Origin: Erythrobasidium yunnanense
Taxonomy: Eukaryota; Basidiomycota; Cystobasidiomycetes; Erythrobasidiales; Erythrobasidiaceae
Length of the DNA stretch: 64,000 bases
NCBI GenBank assembly: GCA_001600175.1
Contig: BCJC01000001.1
Coordinates: 2,093,652 to 2,157,651, forward strand
Reading direction: 5' to 3'
The translations under genes and the position numbers were made by a program. The notes below the pieces were generated by a model. That model made no database searches. It saw nothing but the letters and a program-made list of their open reading frames with translations, and was not told the origin of the DNA. This document shows positions 11,495-23,697 of the stretch, one piece after another; position 1 is the first letter of the stretch, and each line of letters opens with the position of its first letter.

Positions 11495-14400
11495 ATGGAC
11501 TTCGCTGGGGATTCATTCACAGAAGTCGATGAACCAGGCATTCAGCAAAGCCAGGCAGCTAGCAGTACCGGTACAGCGAATGGCGTGAATGCACACACGT
11601 CGACATCGAATGGATCGTCATACCAAGGCGCCGCGAGTTCGAGCTCAAATGGTCAACAAACATCCGATGAAATCGTGCAAAAACATAGTAGCGACATGCA
11701 GGCCAATCGGTCTGGTGAAGGGAGCAACAATAACGATGATGATCTGATCTATACGGGACGTCAAGGGCCAATCATGCCGATACAACCAAAACGCGAATTG
11801 CAGCATGTCACAAGCACAGCTTCCAGGCCGCCCGTTGCATCTCCTTCAGCTACGGGTGACTATGCACGCTACGCACAGCATAACTATGGTGCTAGACCTT
11901 ATCCAGCCGCAAATGGACATACACAGCCAATCCTCCCAGCTCCAGGGTATACAAGCAATATGGGCAGGATACCGGTTGTCAACGGCAGCAATGCTCGATA
12001 TCCTACACATGGAGGCTTCTCTGGTTATGCACATCCACATCCTGGCTACGGCCCACCTCTTGGCAGCCCAGTTTATGGACGCGCGCCTCAACCGCAATAT
12101 GGCTACCCTTCTCAACCAGGCTCGGCATCAATATCCAGTCCTCATCCGTCATCCAGTCAGGTGTCCGCTGGTCAGAGCAGTCAGAAGACATCAAGCCAAG
12201 TCATCGATCTTACCGAAGGTGACGATGCAAGCGATTCAGAGGGCTCAGACGAAGTGACAGTAAAGGCAGAGAAGATACCTCCACCGAAGGCAGAAGAAGA
12301 TGAGGACAACGATGATCTTCAGATCGTATCGGAGACGAAGACGGAAGCTACTGCGCCAATATGCATCGGCCAGATTACTGGAGTCGCCCTTATTCTGTAT
12401 CCAATATCGGAACTCACAGCTATACCGCCGGCAAACACTGCAGCAGCTCTTACGCAGCCACCACCTCCGATGCGCATCCTCATGAACCGGTCTGCCCAGC
12501 AGTTTCACAATGGCCTTTCAAACGAAACTGTCAAGCTCTACTCTGCCAATACGAAGGAGAACTTTGGAGTGCTGGAACATCGTCTAGCGAACGTACTTGG
12601 TCCTTTGATGACGCGGGATAATCGGAGAGGCAGAGGTATCTGGATGGAAGCATGGGTGCTTCGCACACGAGAGCGCAATGTGAGTTGATGAACCAAATGC
12701 ATTGTGGTGACAAGCTTATATATTCTTCTACAGCCCATGATGCTTCAGCTACTTATGCTTCTGTTCTGTCATCCGCAAGTTGTCCAGCATGTTTCGGCTC
12801 AGCTAGAGAAGAATACGATATACCTTCAACATCCCGTCTCGTACGAGCCATCAGTGCATGGCGGTTTCAAGTATTACAACCCTCATGGATCGATGTATCA
12901 GTCTGCAGATGCCGAAAGACGGAGGAGAGAGGTTATGAGCGGTCTTGGAGGCACTTACACAGCGCGCTACCCTGCGCAAGCGCCTAAATCTGTGGAAGTT
13001 CAAAGAGAACAAGTGGAAGATATGTTCAAAAGCATGAAAAGTGGTGCAGATCTTGGAGAAGCCGAGCCGGATCAGGCCGTCAGCACACAGATGTATCCTC
13101 ATCAGAAGCAAGCTTTGGCTTTTCTACTGGATCGGGAGAAGTTGCGCGATACCGACAACCTGAAGGTCAAGAAGAAGGAAATGACAGAAGCTATCGATCA
13201 AGAAGACGATACAAACATGATATCGCTGTGGAAGCCAAGACGCGATATGTACGGCCGCTTCGTAGGCTGGCATAACGTCGTTACCGAAGTCGAATGTGGA
13301 AACGACAGACCGCCGCCGCAATGCCGTGGTGCAATACTGGCAGACGATATGGGTCTCGGCAAGACAATCGTAATCATCGCTCTTATAGCCTCCACCAAAT
13401 TCGAGGCTAAACTCTTCTCTGCTGGCACACCTACAAAAGATCGTCTAGGCTCCAGCTTCGACGCCCTAGCTGCGCATCCTGTCGGGAAACAAGCCGGTCA
13501 GGCCATGTCTTTAGCAAATTCTGGCTTCTCGACGCCTATTTTCGGCAAGAGCAACGGCGTTTCTACGCAGGATGTACTGACTGGAATGAAAGCTAACGCC
13601 AAGGGCAAGAAGAAGGGCGAAAGTAAGACACAGAAGAAGCGGGAAGAGCTTGAAGAGGCACGGCTGAAGAAGCTCAAGATACGGAGTCGTGGCACGCTGA
13701 TAGTGTGTCCGCTGTCGACCGTGGTGAATTGGGAATCACAGCTTGATGAGCATATCGGGATAAGCAGCAGTACAGTCACTCGAAAGCGAAGAGGCGATGA
13801 TAGCGGGACTTCCACTCCGACCGCAGGAGCAGGCCTATCGGTCTACATCTATCACGGCAACAATCGAACATCAGACCTGGCGACCCTTGCAGACCATGAT
13901 GTAGTCATTACGACGTTCAGTACGCTTGGAAGCGAGTATTCTCGACAAGCACGAAAAGAAGAGCAGGATGAAGAGGGAAGCTCAAGCTCAGATGGAGGGA
14001 TAGAGGAGCTAGATGCGGACGGTCAACCCGTCAAGCAGAAAGGCAAGAAGCGAAAGAGAAAGAAGATTGAGGGTAATGCGGACAGCGCCCTTCAGCAGAT
14101 CGAATGGTTCAGAGTCGTACTCGACGAAGCTCAGTACGTGCAGCTTATTGCGTCAGCAGGTCTCGACTGACTTAGTCATTCCGCAGCATGATCAAGGAAC
14201 ATACTACCATCCAAGCACGAGCATGCTGTGCTTTAATGGCGGAAAGAAGAGTCTGTCTGACCGGAACACCGGTACAAAATTCCCTGAACGATCTTTTCTC
14301 CTTACTTCGCTTCCTACGCCTCGAGCCTTTTACCGATCGCGGTATATGGTCATCATATGTGGGATCACCTTGCAAAGTTGGCGATCCGCTGGGTGTGTCA

Positions 14401-16020
14401 CGTCTACAGCTTATCATGCGGCATCTGGCCCTCCGACGCACAAAGAACAGCACCGATAAAGAAGGCAAACCTATTTTATCCATCCCACCGAAGAAAGACG
14501 AGATCAAATACTTGCAGCTGGATGAGCAGGAGAAGGCGTTCTACTCTGCGCATCACAGGCGCTATAAGCACAATTTCGAAATGCTTGAACGATCGGATAC
14601 TCTGCTCAAAAATTACTGTAGCATTCTTCAAGAGGTACTTCGACTGCGTCAGATCTGTGCACATATGGGTCTGGTGCGGGATAGCGAAGATCGAGCAGAT
14701 CTTGCGAAAGGAGACGATGCTGGCGATGTAGTTAGCGCAATCAAAGCGCATGGTATATCTAAGAGAAGAGCGCTTCGGCTGCTGGCCCTGATGCGAGACA
14801 CAGGCGCTGCACAATGTGGTGAATGTGGACTCGAGCTGGCGTCAGGCGGGCTGAGCACTACGCAAGATCCCGATGAGGAAGATGGGAGCAAAGATCGCAA
14901 GAAGAAAGCGAGATCAAGTAGAAGGACGGTCAAGGAGGAGAACGATGCGGTCGACAATGCCACCACACAGACACCAATACTTACGAAATGCCAACATTTG
15001 TTTTGCCTAGAATGCTTCAAAACGAACATCTGTCCGAAGTTTCCGAACATCTCAGCGACGGACCGGTCCACTTGTTCGATATGTCGAGAAGAAATTTCTC
15101 CTGTCATCGATGCCGTACAGATATCATCGTCGGATATCGACAGTCTCGGAGCGGGAGACGGCGATGAGGACACGACTACGATACGAGGCAGCAGGACAAT
15201 TGAGCATAGTACCAAGATCCGGTAAGAAGACTTCTTACCGAAATGACCTATAGCTAATGAGTATATGGTAGAGCGCTGGTGTCCGATCTATTCCCGCTTT
15301 CACAAAACAACCCAGCCTCAGCCAACTATGCAGGAGGAACAGTAGACTTGACTATCGTTGACGAAGACGAACAATTCCGGCCACAGCCAAACGAATCCAT
15401 CAAGACTGTCATCTTCTCACAATGGACCGCTTTACTCGATCGGTGCGTCAATTGATTTGCCTTTCCTGTACTCTGCTGACGATTGCATGCGCAGATGCGA
15501 GGATGCTCTACACGAATGTAGAATCAAATTCACTCGCTTAGACGGGGGTATGAGCCGTCCGGAGCGTACAAGAGCCCTAAACAGCTTCAAGAACGATCCT
15601 TCCGTTGAAGTGATGCTTATCTCCTTACGAGCTGGCGGTGTGGGGTAAGCAGCTCCGCCTTCTTCCTTCAGACTGTAGCTGATGAACCGCTTGTAGCCTC
15701 AATCTCACGCACGCCTCGCGTGTATATATACTAGAACCTTCCTGGAACCCCTCTGTGGAGAATCAGGCGGTCGATCGATGTCATCGTTTAGGGCAGGTTC
15801 GACCTGTCAAAGTCTCCAGATTGATCGTCCAAGATTCCATCGAAGCCAATATGCTTCAGATACAAAAGCGGAAGATAGACTTGTGAGTCTTTCCGCATCT
15901 TGCCGAGGGTCCGGCTGACATCGTGCGATTTCCAGAGCCAATCTGTCACTGTCTCAAACACTGTCAAAGGCTCAGCTGGCGGAGCGAAGATTAGAGGATC
16001 TGCGTACATTGTTCAAGTAG
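11495..16020 (+). CDS. SNF2-RING DNA translocase / E3 ligase, HLTF/RAD5-like
   Basis: ATP-driven dsDNA translocase with a RING finger set between the two helicase lobes, the plan of RAD5, HLTF, ULS1 and RAD16. Seven exons (11495-12679, 12734-14133, 14187-15221, 15272-15442, 15495-15644, 15697-15882, 15936-16020) give 1403 aa. The head is Ser/Gly/Gln-rich with a SUMO-interacting motif, SQVIDLTEGDD. A segment with VKLYSANTKENFGVLEHRLA may be a degenerate HIRAN domain (tentative). Motif I is ILADDMGLGKTIVIIAL. Splicing creates the DEAH box: VVLDEAH then MIKEHTTIQARA. Motif III is LTGTPVQNS. The RING is CQHLFCLECF...CSICREE. Lobe 2 has VIFSQWTALL, LISLRAGGVGLNLT and VDRCHRLGQVRPV. DNA-damage tolerance or replication-fork remodelling is likely from the family. 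It converges with RAD16. Confidence 0.92.
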
Positions 16021-16449
16021 TGCAACTAGTATCGCAGCCCTGTATGTTGTTGTTTCTACTTAATGTTACGACAGATCGCTTACAAGGCTAGAAAAGCTGG
16101 AGCAATATCCGGATATATGCAAATGCTGTCTCCAAATCTCCATATCATTCATATAGTACACAGCTCTGTGTCGCTTCCGAGATATAGACTCGATACAGTT
16201 CAGCTGGTTAACGTGTTTACAATTCCGTCTCGAGCACACCCAGATCAGCACTAACAAGCATGAATCGTGTACAGTCTACTTCGGTATTTTGATAGCATTA
16301 ACATGTAGTTCGACCGCACAAGGTACAGTACTAGAAGCGTACAACCGTGAAAACCATGAAACCCACAGCGATACAGAAAGCATGGTAGCAGAGACAGCAG
16401 AGCTTTTAATGGTTTCGTGAATGCATTTAGTTAGTCTGATGAAGCAAGT
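16021..16449. other. Convergent intergenic region
   Basis: 429 bp between the stop codons of two convergent SNF2-RING genes. Only 3' UTR-like AT-richer sequence; nothing else seen. Confidence 0.5.
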
Positions 16450-19400
16450 CTACATCGTGAAGAGGAAAGAAAGGTCTTCGGGTGTAAGTCGTCCCATGGC
16501 CGAGTCGTCGTCTTGAAGGACACTGCCGACCATGTCTGCCTTCTTCTTGCCGAGCTCCACAATCTTGGACTCGATAGAGTTCTCGATAATAAATCGCTTG
16601 ACGATGACCGGGCGGTGCTAGTACAGACAGGCGATCACGTTAGCAGAGCAGCAGCAAGGAGAGTCGAGCAGTGCCTACTTGGCCAATGCGATGAATACTG
16701 TGACGAGATAGTGATCAGCGAATGTCTATAAACCCGTGCGAGGCACACTGACCGATCCATAGCCTGGTATTCTGGAAAGGATGCAGAATTAGTTAGGGAA
16801 CAGAAGGGCGGTTTCGGGGCATTCTCACCGCTCGCTGGATTCCACTACGCAGAGCATCGTTAGCTTGTTATGTGAAGGCCCCGAAGGTCGCTGCTCACCC
16901 AAGGATCCATAATATAGACTCTGGAGGCCTCGGTAAGATTGAGGGCGACACCACCAGCTTTCAAAGACAGAAGGAAGACTGTACAGTCTGTAGTATTCAT
17001 AAAATACTTGACAGTCCTGTCTCTTGCTTCGGGAGTCATGCTGCCTTGCAGTCTAGCGATTTTGAAGCCGGCTAGCTGAAGACGTCGAGCGATAAGGTCG
17101 AGGAAGCTTGTGAACTGCGAGAAGACTAGACTCTTGATTGAATGATCACTTGTCTTAAGCTGACTGAGCTCCTCCACCAGAGCTTCAATCTTCGTGCTGG
17201 TTCGCCACTTTCCAGGATCGATCTTCTCGAGCATGCCTTGTTTGGCTTGCAAGACTTCTTCACTCGTTTCTTGATGTAGGTCAATAGTAAGGGGTAGATG
17301 GCAGACCGGGCATTCGGGCTCCATCTCCATAGCAGTCTCCAGGTATTGTCGGATACAGTCTCGGCAGAAGACATGTCGACACTTGCTGAGAATAGGGTCG
17401 TCTGCTTCATCAAGACATACTCGACATGTCGAGAAGGATACGGCGGCTGAGGTAGCACTCTCGCCAAGCAGGGCTTTGGCGGTTCGACCTTTCAACACTA
17501 GGTCAGGGTGACAAGCGGTTTCTATAGTACCGACTTAGCGATAATTTCTGCATGTATTCATTGACTTACGTCGCATTCGGGTCAATAGCTGAAAGACATT
17601 GGCATAGTTGTTCAGGAGCGAGTCTGCCGCTACGAATGTCGAGAAAGTACGCTTGACGTCCGAGTAAAGTGAAGAGTAGAATTCTTCCTCTTCTTCAGTG
17701 AAGAAGTCTCTTCTGACGGAGACGTCTCGAGGTCTGAAGGTTCGGTCAGCTTTCGTGCAGCCAATAGCAACAGGCCACTCACGGCAGACCCATATCATCT
17801 GCTCGCTCAACCTTTGTCCTTCGCAGCATCATTCTTGCCAATAGTAAAGAAAGCTTCTCGAAAGCACCGCTACCGTGACCTCCGTTGGTCGCACCATACT
17901 TCTGAATAGGCTTTAGAATTTCGTTATTCCAGTAACAAATATGGTGCATCGGTGTATGACCACACTCGTCACAGGTTCTCTTGTTGCTGAAACGCCAGTG
18001 CAAAGCTTTGCAAGGGCATCTCTTGCAGTAATAGTATGCGAAGGGATCGGCTCCCAAGAATCGAATCAGGGAGTATAGCTCTCCGACACTGACTCAGATG
18101 TTAGCCTTGCCCTCGAACCTGACTGCTGCGTACTTACCGATTCTGCAAGGGAGTACCAGACAGACACCACTTGAACTTGGCTTGCAAGGCGAAAGCGCCT
18201 CGTGCCGTGTTGCAGGATCGGTCCTTAATATTATGTGCTTCGTCAAGAATGACACGATGCCAGTCAATTTTGTGCAAGACGCTCTCTTCCTTGATCAATT
18301 CTCCCTTTCGCTTGAAGCCGGTATTCTGCCTTCTAAAACTGCTCTCCAAGACGGCATAACTCGTCATAATGATGTCGTACTTCAACAGTTCCTTCGTATC
18401 TGTTACTCTGTTTCCACCATGCCAGACACAGACTTTCATGCCAGAGGTGAACTTGTTGAACTCGTTTCGCCATTGCATGATAGCTACTGTCGGCGCCAAG
18501 ATAAGAGTATGCTTTCTCTGATTCGGGTTGTAGTCTGATAGGATCAGGGCAATAGTCTGGATGGTCTTGCCCATGCCCATTTCGTCGGCAAGCATTCCAC
18601 CCATCCATGGACCCTTCTCTTGCTGCAACATCCAATAGAGACCTTCTTTTTGGAAAGGTAACAGCTTGAGAGACAGTCCATCAGGCTGCTCCTGCTCGAT
18701 AGGCTTGATAACGGGAAGAAGCTTCAAATCGCTCCATACAGTCGCGAGTTCGGGATGGAATTTCTCGAGAGCTACTTCATTCTTCTCCCACCAAGTGAGC
18801 TTTTTGTCAGTCTTCTTTGCACGTTTCGCTCGAACTTTCTTGAACTTGGCCATGGCTAGAGAAAAGGAGGTGAGCCGCTGAACGAGGATTGTGTCGTGTA
18901 GCATCGCTTACCAGCCTCTGGATTGCCTTCGTTCTCCAGGTCTTTGACGATATCATCGATGTCTGTCAGATCGTCCGAATCTTCCTCATCATTTGCTTTC
19001 TTCTCTTCTTGCGTGAACTCTGCTTCGCTTTCGGTTTCCATTGCATCATCGGAGTCTACTTTGAAATCGCTTCCACTTTCCTCTTCATTGTCCGAGGCGA
19101 CCTTCTTGGCTTTGCCCTTGCCCTTGACATCGGCTCTGCCTTTACCCTTTGCTGCAGATGATGCAACCTTCTTCTTCGTGTCCTCCTTCAACTTTGCGAG
19201 CGTCCTTCTAGCCGAGGTAGCTACTGCAGATGAAGCGCGGCTGCTGATTGTGCTGGGACTTGCGGACGATTCTTTGGCTTTGCCTTTGTCTTTAGCCATA
19301 GCCCGTACCACGATAGCACTAGCAACCTTTTTGGCGGTTGCAGCCATCTCCGAATCACTGTCCAGCTCATCGTCTTCCTCCGCTGAGTCTGAAACTACCG

Positions 19401-20096
19401 TCTTTGACTTCTTGCTCTTCGGCGAAGGTCGAGGAGGTGGAGAGGGCGATCGAGCACGCTTCTTGCCTTTGGTGTCGGCCTTCGCTGGCATCTTTGTGCT
19501 CGAACTGGTAGTGGCGACTGGCTTTCGGACATAGACTACGACTTCAGGCGAACCCTGTTTTCGTCGGATCGCAGAGCTTGAAGTAGAAGCAGAAGCGGGT
19601 CGTGATACACTGCTTGCGACTTTCCCTGTTATCGATGCACTCTTGCTCCTAGAAACACGATAAGATGGGAAGTGGCGAATATGGACGAACGCGTTAATGC
19701 TGTCGAAGAAAATGGTCAAACGCAGGCAGCTTACGCTGGGATAGATGATACAGCCTTTGGAGTAACCTTCTTGACGGTCTCTTCGTCGATGTCGTCGCTC
19801 CCGGCTGAATCTTCTTTATCTTCTTCATCGCTTGACGTTTCTTCGCGTTTCGAGCTCGGTCTCGTTCGCAGAGCACTGCCAGACGATGTCTTGCTGTTGT
19901 TTCGTAGCTGTCTGCTCCTGATCTCTCCTGCTACGCTCGTCGCGGGCGTCGAAGCGTCCGAAGTCTTTCGGCTTCGCGACCTCGAAAGCCGGGAATCATC
20001 GTCTTGATCCAGCGAGCTCGATGCGACCGACGACAGTGATGCGTCGCTGTCAGAATGCGTATCATCGTCGTCCTTTCTGCCAGCTTTTCGCGCCAT
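16450..20096 (-). CDS. RAD16: RAD16 nucleotide-excision-repair translocase
   Basis: SNF2 ATPase with RING finger; in yeast RAD16 pairs with RAD7 in global-genome nucleotide excision repair. Start [13 protein letters not shown] long Ser/Lys/Asp-rich disordered head is followed by the RAD16 signature [19 protein letters not shown]. Motifs: [41 protein letters not shown], and a Cys-rich insertion after [15 protein letters not shown] (CxxC...[11 protein letters not shown]) that is typical of RAD16. Then come the RING ([20 protein letters not shown]) and lobe 2 ([30 protein letters not shown]). Splicing near the end gives [20 protein letters not shown], followed by [19 protein letters not shown] and the family C terminus [12 protein letters not shown]. 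At least nine exons; the intron after DPW puts the second Trp at a junction. It diverges from the next gene over 155 bp. Confidence 0.95.
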
Positions 20097-20251
20097 AATT
20101 TCAAGCTAATTTGTCGTGAAGAATAGAGGCAGCTCTTTGACTTGTACCAAATAAAGACTTGCTTGGAAAGAAGCAAAGAGAGGTAGATCAGATATTAAGA
20201 GTGTCTATACACATTACTTACGCTTGTCAATCAGGATGCCCCGTTGATTTG

Positions 20252-23200
20252 ATGCCCTCACCTTTTCGGTTTGCTGGCGGCTCTGGACGCTCGTTCGCAT
20301 ATACTCGCAGGCCATTCAAGATCTTCAGCTTTGGCTTTGGAAGAGGCGCAACATCAACAAGATACACTACACTGAGTCTGGCCAGCCAGTCGGCCCTGCG
20401 TAATCATGCTTGGTCAAAATCAAGAAAGTCCGCCGGTGAAGGCAAAGCTGCAATGTTCTTGCTTCACCTCTCTATGCTCTCCCTTCTCCCACTCCTTTTC
20501 GATAGTATGCATGGACAGTCGGCGTATGGATATGCCAAGAGAAGCATGTCGACAAATGCTACTTCCGAGGCGGTAGCAGATAGTGCGCTAGAGGCACCAC
20601 CCCAGCATGCATCTCAGATAACACCTCAGACAGAATCTACACCATCCGGTTCGCAGAGGTCATCCGCCCGCGAGGCCGAACCTTCCTCTTCCTCTTCCTC
20701 TTCATCCTCATCTGCGTCTCGCTCTCGTTCTTCCTTTGGCAATAGGCAAAAGACAATAGAGACTCGGTTATCGTCTTTCCCCTCTACTTCAAAACTACCA
20801 TCCTCAACAAAGCTGTCAGCCAAGCAAGCAGGGAAGCTGCCAGCAGGAAATGTAGACCGACCCACGCACTACGATGAACTAGAGACAGCCGTCTTGAAAG
20901 GTATTCCTCATCTTTTCGACTTATCTACTAGCCGGTCTAGCGTAAAGCTGGAGCATTATAAGCGGGCCGTTCATGGCGCCAGCGCGATCCTTCGGCAGCA
21001 GTCATCGACTCATCGCAAATGGGACAATGCGCAGACCGCCCTTATCATAGCGCCTCTGGACGCGCATGTGCGCGTTGACGTGCGCAAAGGGGCTAGCGAC
21101 TCCCGTCCTCCCGATTGCCGTTCTGCTTTCGGACTTAGCGAACTCGCGACTTCCATTATGGCTCTAAAGTCAGATGCAACACCGATAGACATCTGTACGT
21201 CGATGATAGCTACCGGAGTCAGCATCGGCGACGTCTACATCACCACCTTGGGCTGGTATGAGAGCAATAAAGCTTTCGAGCAGCTAAGGAAGCAGGATGG
21301 ACAACCGCAATCGCAATACGTTGAGGATATGCGAAATTATCTCCAGCTCACTCTTGAAGCTATATGCGAGGAGGTTGCACAAGTTTTGCGACTTGGTCAG
21401 CGCCTGACTACGAAGAGTGTCCTTAAGTCTCAAGATTTGGATGTGCTGCAGCGGTACTTGAGTGCCGTCGCATCATACAAGGTCATCCTAATGACTCTAG
21501 AAGAAGGTGGCATATATCAGAACGCGTATCTACAGCCTATCATCAAACTCCTGCTTCTGACACCCAAGTCGCCGACCATTCATCCCTCCGAAACCTCATC
21601 TTCTCTCGCTATGGATGTAGCAGCGGTCAGCGGTAAAGCTGCAACACTCCAAGAGGCTATAAAGACTCACGGAGAGGCTTATAACCGCGCTCATGGGGCT
21701 CTGGAGAGCCTGCTTGAGTTGTTCATCAATCAATCCGAGAAGATCAAGTCTGCCCCATGGCGTTCGGACTTTATCACCGAGCCCCCGCCCGATATATCGT
21801 CTAGCCGCGATGCATCACAAAAAAGCAAGCGCCGGTTACAGGCTGCAGGATCACGTTGGTCACTTAGGCCAGACGTTGCAAATTCTGGTTCTGATAGTCA
21901 AGCCTCGACAGAAGCTCGCGCCATCGGAGAGCCCAGCACGACCCGCATCGCACAAGATATGCCTTCATTGTTGTTGCTCTTGCGCTACGCCTACCAGCAT
22001 CTCGCTTCTTTCAGAGCGGCAAATGCATTCTATGAATGCGTCGTTGCGCCGGCTCTACGGAAAGCTGCAAATAGAAATGATGAGGCTGTCCGTCAAGATA
22101 CTCTAGTACATCAAGAGTATTGCGACATCACGAGACTCCGGGGCGGCTCTCTTCTCCGCCAGAATAAAGAGGTGGACAAGTTGATCTTAACTATAATCAC
22201 GCGCTTGTCAGACGAAGAGGACCGTAATGCGCTGAAGGCCGGTGTAGATACAGATACTTTAAGAGCATGGAGGGAGGAGAAGGTATACGGAGTCTCTATG
22301 TGGCAGCCCCAGACTCTGTTACGATCAGAGAGCGTGTCCAACGCCGTATTGACGGCAATCCTCTCGCACTGGGTCGCGACCAGCAAGTTCGACTGGACAA
22401 GATACTTCATACACCACTTCATGTCTCTACGGGCTCATGTTCGAACGAGAGAAGAAAGCACATTAGACAGTTCTGCATCGAAACATTTAGATCAGGATGC
22501 TCCAGATGTCGCTCAAGGTACGAGCAGCGCTCGCCTAGCAAAATGGGTCAGCTCGTCAGAGTTGCTCGTCGTCATGCTCAACGCCGCAAGTAAGGCTGGG
22601 ATGATTTCTCTGGCTGAACACCTCTGGATAGCTGCCAAAAGAGAAGAAAGCAGAGCAGCATGGATTCTTCCTGTCCAAGCCTATACTATCATGTTCCAGC
22701 TTCAGGAAAGACAGGCAGTAAAGGAGCTCAACGAAGCCCGTTACGGAAAAGTACGCACTTATAGCTGGACATCTACGGGACAGCAGGGTAAGGCGATCGT
22801 CGATAATAGATTAGCAGTTTCTGAGCAGATGGTTCGCCTAGATTCTGGAAACGAAAGCGGGACCGAAAGTGAATCAGGCGATCTTGGGCGCACCAACTCT
22901 CGCTCGGCTTCACAGTACCGCAACGACGCTAGGCCTGCTTGGGCGAAGGCTTGGGATATCTATCAGCAGCTTGCTGAACACACTCAGACTGGCCGCATCT
23001 TACCTGATGCTGTCATGTTCAATAACTTGCTGGATGTCCTGTTGCTCACACACAAACGGTGCTCACTGCGCGGAAACCCTGACCTAGAGTCCGAGGGAGA
23101 AGCGCGAGAGGTTATGCGTCGGCTGGCCTTTCTTCGTCGCGATCTCCTAAACGCAGGACTACCTGTCTCGTCTTCCCTACGCAGCATCGTACATCCGCAC

Positions 23201-23578
23201 CCGACCGGTCTATTGCAGTATCATCGCAGTAGAAGTCCTATGGCCTTCCATTCGAAGCGATATACATTGCGGAATCAGCATGGGCAGCTCAACCCGCGTA
23301 TTGACGGGCAGACAGAATGGACAACTCTTATGGCTAGCAAGAGCCTCAGGGCCTTGCCTTCCCGGGCAGAGCGTATGACAAAACTGCCTACTAGGTACAG
23401 GACGAAACAAGAGGGCTTCGGGAAGTGGGACAGCGTCGTTGAGATTCAAAGAAGGCTCGTCTTTCTTCAAGGCGCAAAGGAGCGAGATAAGCCAACAAGC
23501 CGCCGACACGTTATAAGCTGGAAGAGACATCGCAAAGAGCACGATTTACACTCCAAGAGGCTCGTAGAACTTTCATAG
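20252..23578 (+). CDS. Large, probably mitochondrial helical-repeat (PPR-like) protein
   Basis: Single long frame of 1108 aa if translation begins at MPSPFRFAGGSGRSFAY; an upstream start at 20159 would add 31 residues. The head is rich in Arg, Ser, Tyr and Phe and poor in acids up to about residue 60, which fits a mitochondrial presequence. A Ser-rich linker follows, including a long poly-Ser run near 20690. The rest is helical. Pairs such as LLLLLRYAYQHLASFRAANA, AWDIYQQLAEHTQTGRILPD and VMFNNLLDVLLLTHKR have the spacing of pentatricopeptide or related alpha-solenoid repeats. A role in mitochondrial RNA handling or translation is inferred from that. I cannot name an ortholog. It is almost intronless, unlike its neighbours. 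Confidence 0.75.
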   Translation: MPSPFRFAGGSGRSFAYTRRPFKIFSFGFGRGATSTRYTTLSLASQSALRNHAWSKSRKSAGEGKAAMFLLHLSMLSLLPLLFDSMHGQSAYGYAKRSMSTNATSEAVADSALEAPPQHASQITPQTESTPSGSQRSSAREAEPSSSSSSSSSSASRSRSSFGNRQKTIETRLSSFPSTSKLPSSTKLSAKQAGKLPAGNVDRPTHYDELETAVLKGIPHLFDLSTSRSSVKLEHYKRAVHGASAILRQQSSTHRKWDNAQTALIIAPLDAHVRVDVRKGASDSRPPDCRSAFGLSELATSIMALKSDATPIDICTSMIATGVSIGDVYITTLGWYESNKAFEQLRKQDGQPQSQYVEDMRNYLQLTLEAICEEVAQVLRLGQRLTTKSVLKSQDLDVLQRYLSAVASYKVILMTLEEGGIYQNAYLQPIIKLLLLTPKSPTIHPSETSSSLAMDVAAVSGKAATLQEAIKTHGEAYNRAHGALESLLELFINQSEKIKSAPWRSDFITEPPPDISSSRDASQKSKRRLQAAGSRWSLRPDVANSGSDSQASTEARAIGEPSTTRIAQDMPSLLLLLRYAYQHLASFRAANAFYECVVAPALRKAANRNDEAVRQDTLVHQEYCDITRLRGGSLLRQNKEVDKLILTIITRLSDEEDRNALKAGVDTDTLRAWREEKVYGVSMWQPQTLLRSESVSNAVLTAILSHWVATSKFDWTRYFIHHFMSLRAHVRTREESTLDSSASKHLDQDAPDVAQGTSSARLAKWVSSSELLVVMLNAASKAGMISLAEHLWIAAKREESRAAWILPVQAYTIMFQLQERQAVKELNEARYGKVRTYSWTSTGQQGKAIVDNRLAVSEQMVRLDSGNESGTESESGDLGRTNSRSASQYRNDARPAWAKAWDIYQQLAEHTQTGRILPDAVMFNNLLDVLLLTHKRCSLRGNPDLESEGEAREVMRRLAFLRRDLLNAGLPVSSSLRSIVHPHPTGLLQYHRSRSPMAFHSKRYTLRNQHGQLNPRIDGQTEWTTLMASKSLRALPSRAERMTKLPTRYRTKQEGFGKWDSVVEIQRRLVFLQGAKERDKPTSRRHVISWKRHRKEHDLHSKRLVELS

Positions 23579-23697
23579 TAACCACATCATCAGCAAATCA
23601 GGTAGTAGCAGTAAGGTAAAGTTTCTTGTAAATTAGGCGCAAATAGGTGGAGCTATCGAAGTACATATTATGTCGTTCCGGATTATCGTTAGCTGAA

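Noticed and set aside
18040-18075. GAATCGAATCA stretch resembling a tRNA T-loop
   Set aside because: It lies in the RAD16 coding region (GADPFAYYY context) and no acceptor or anticodon stem can be folded.
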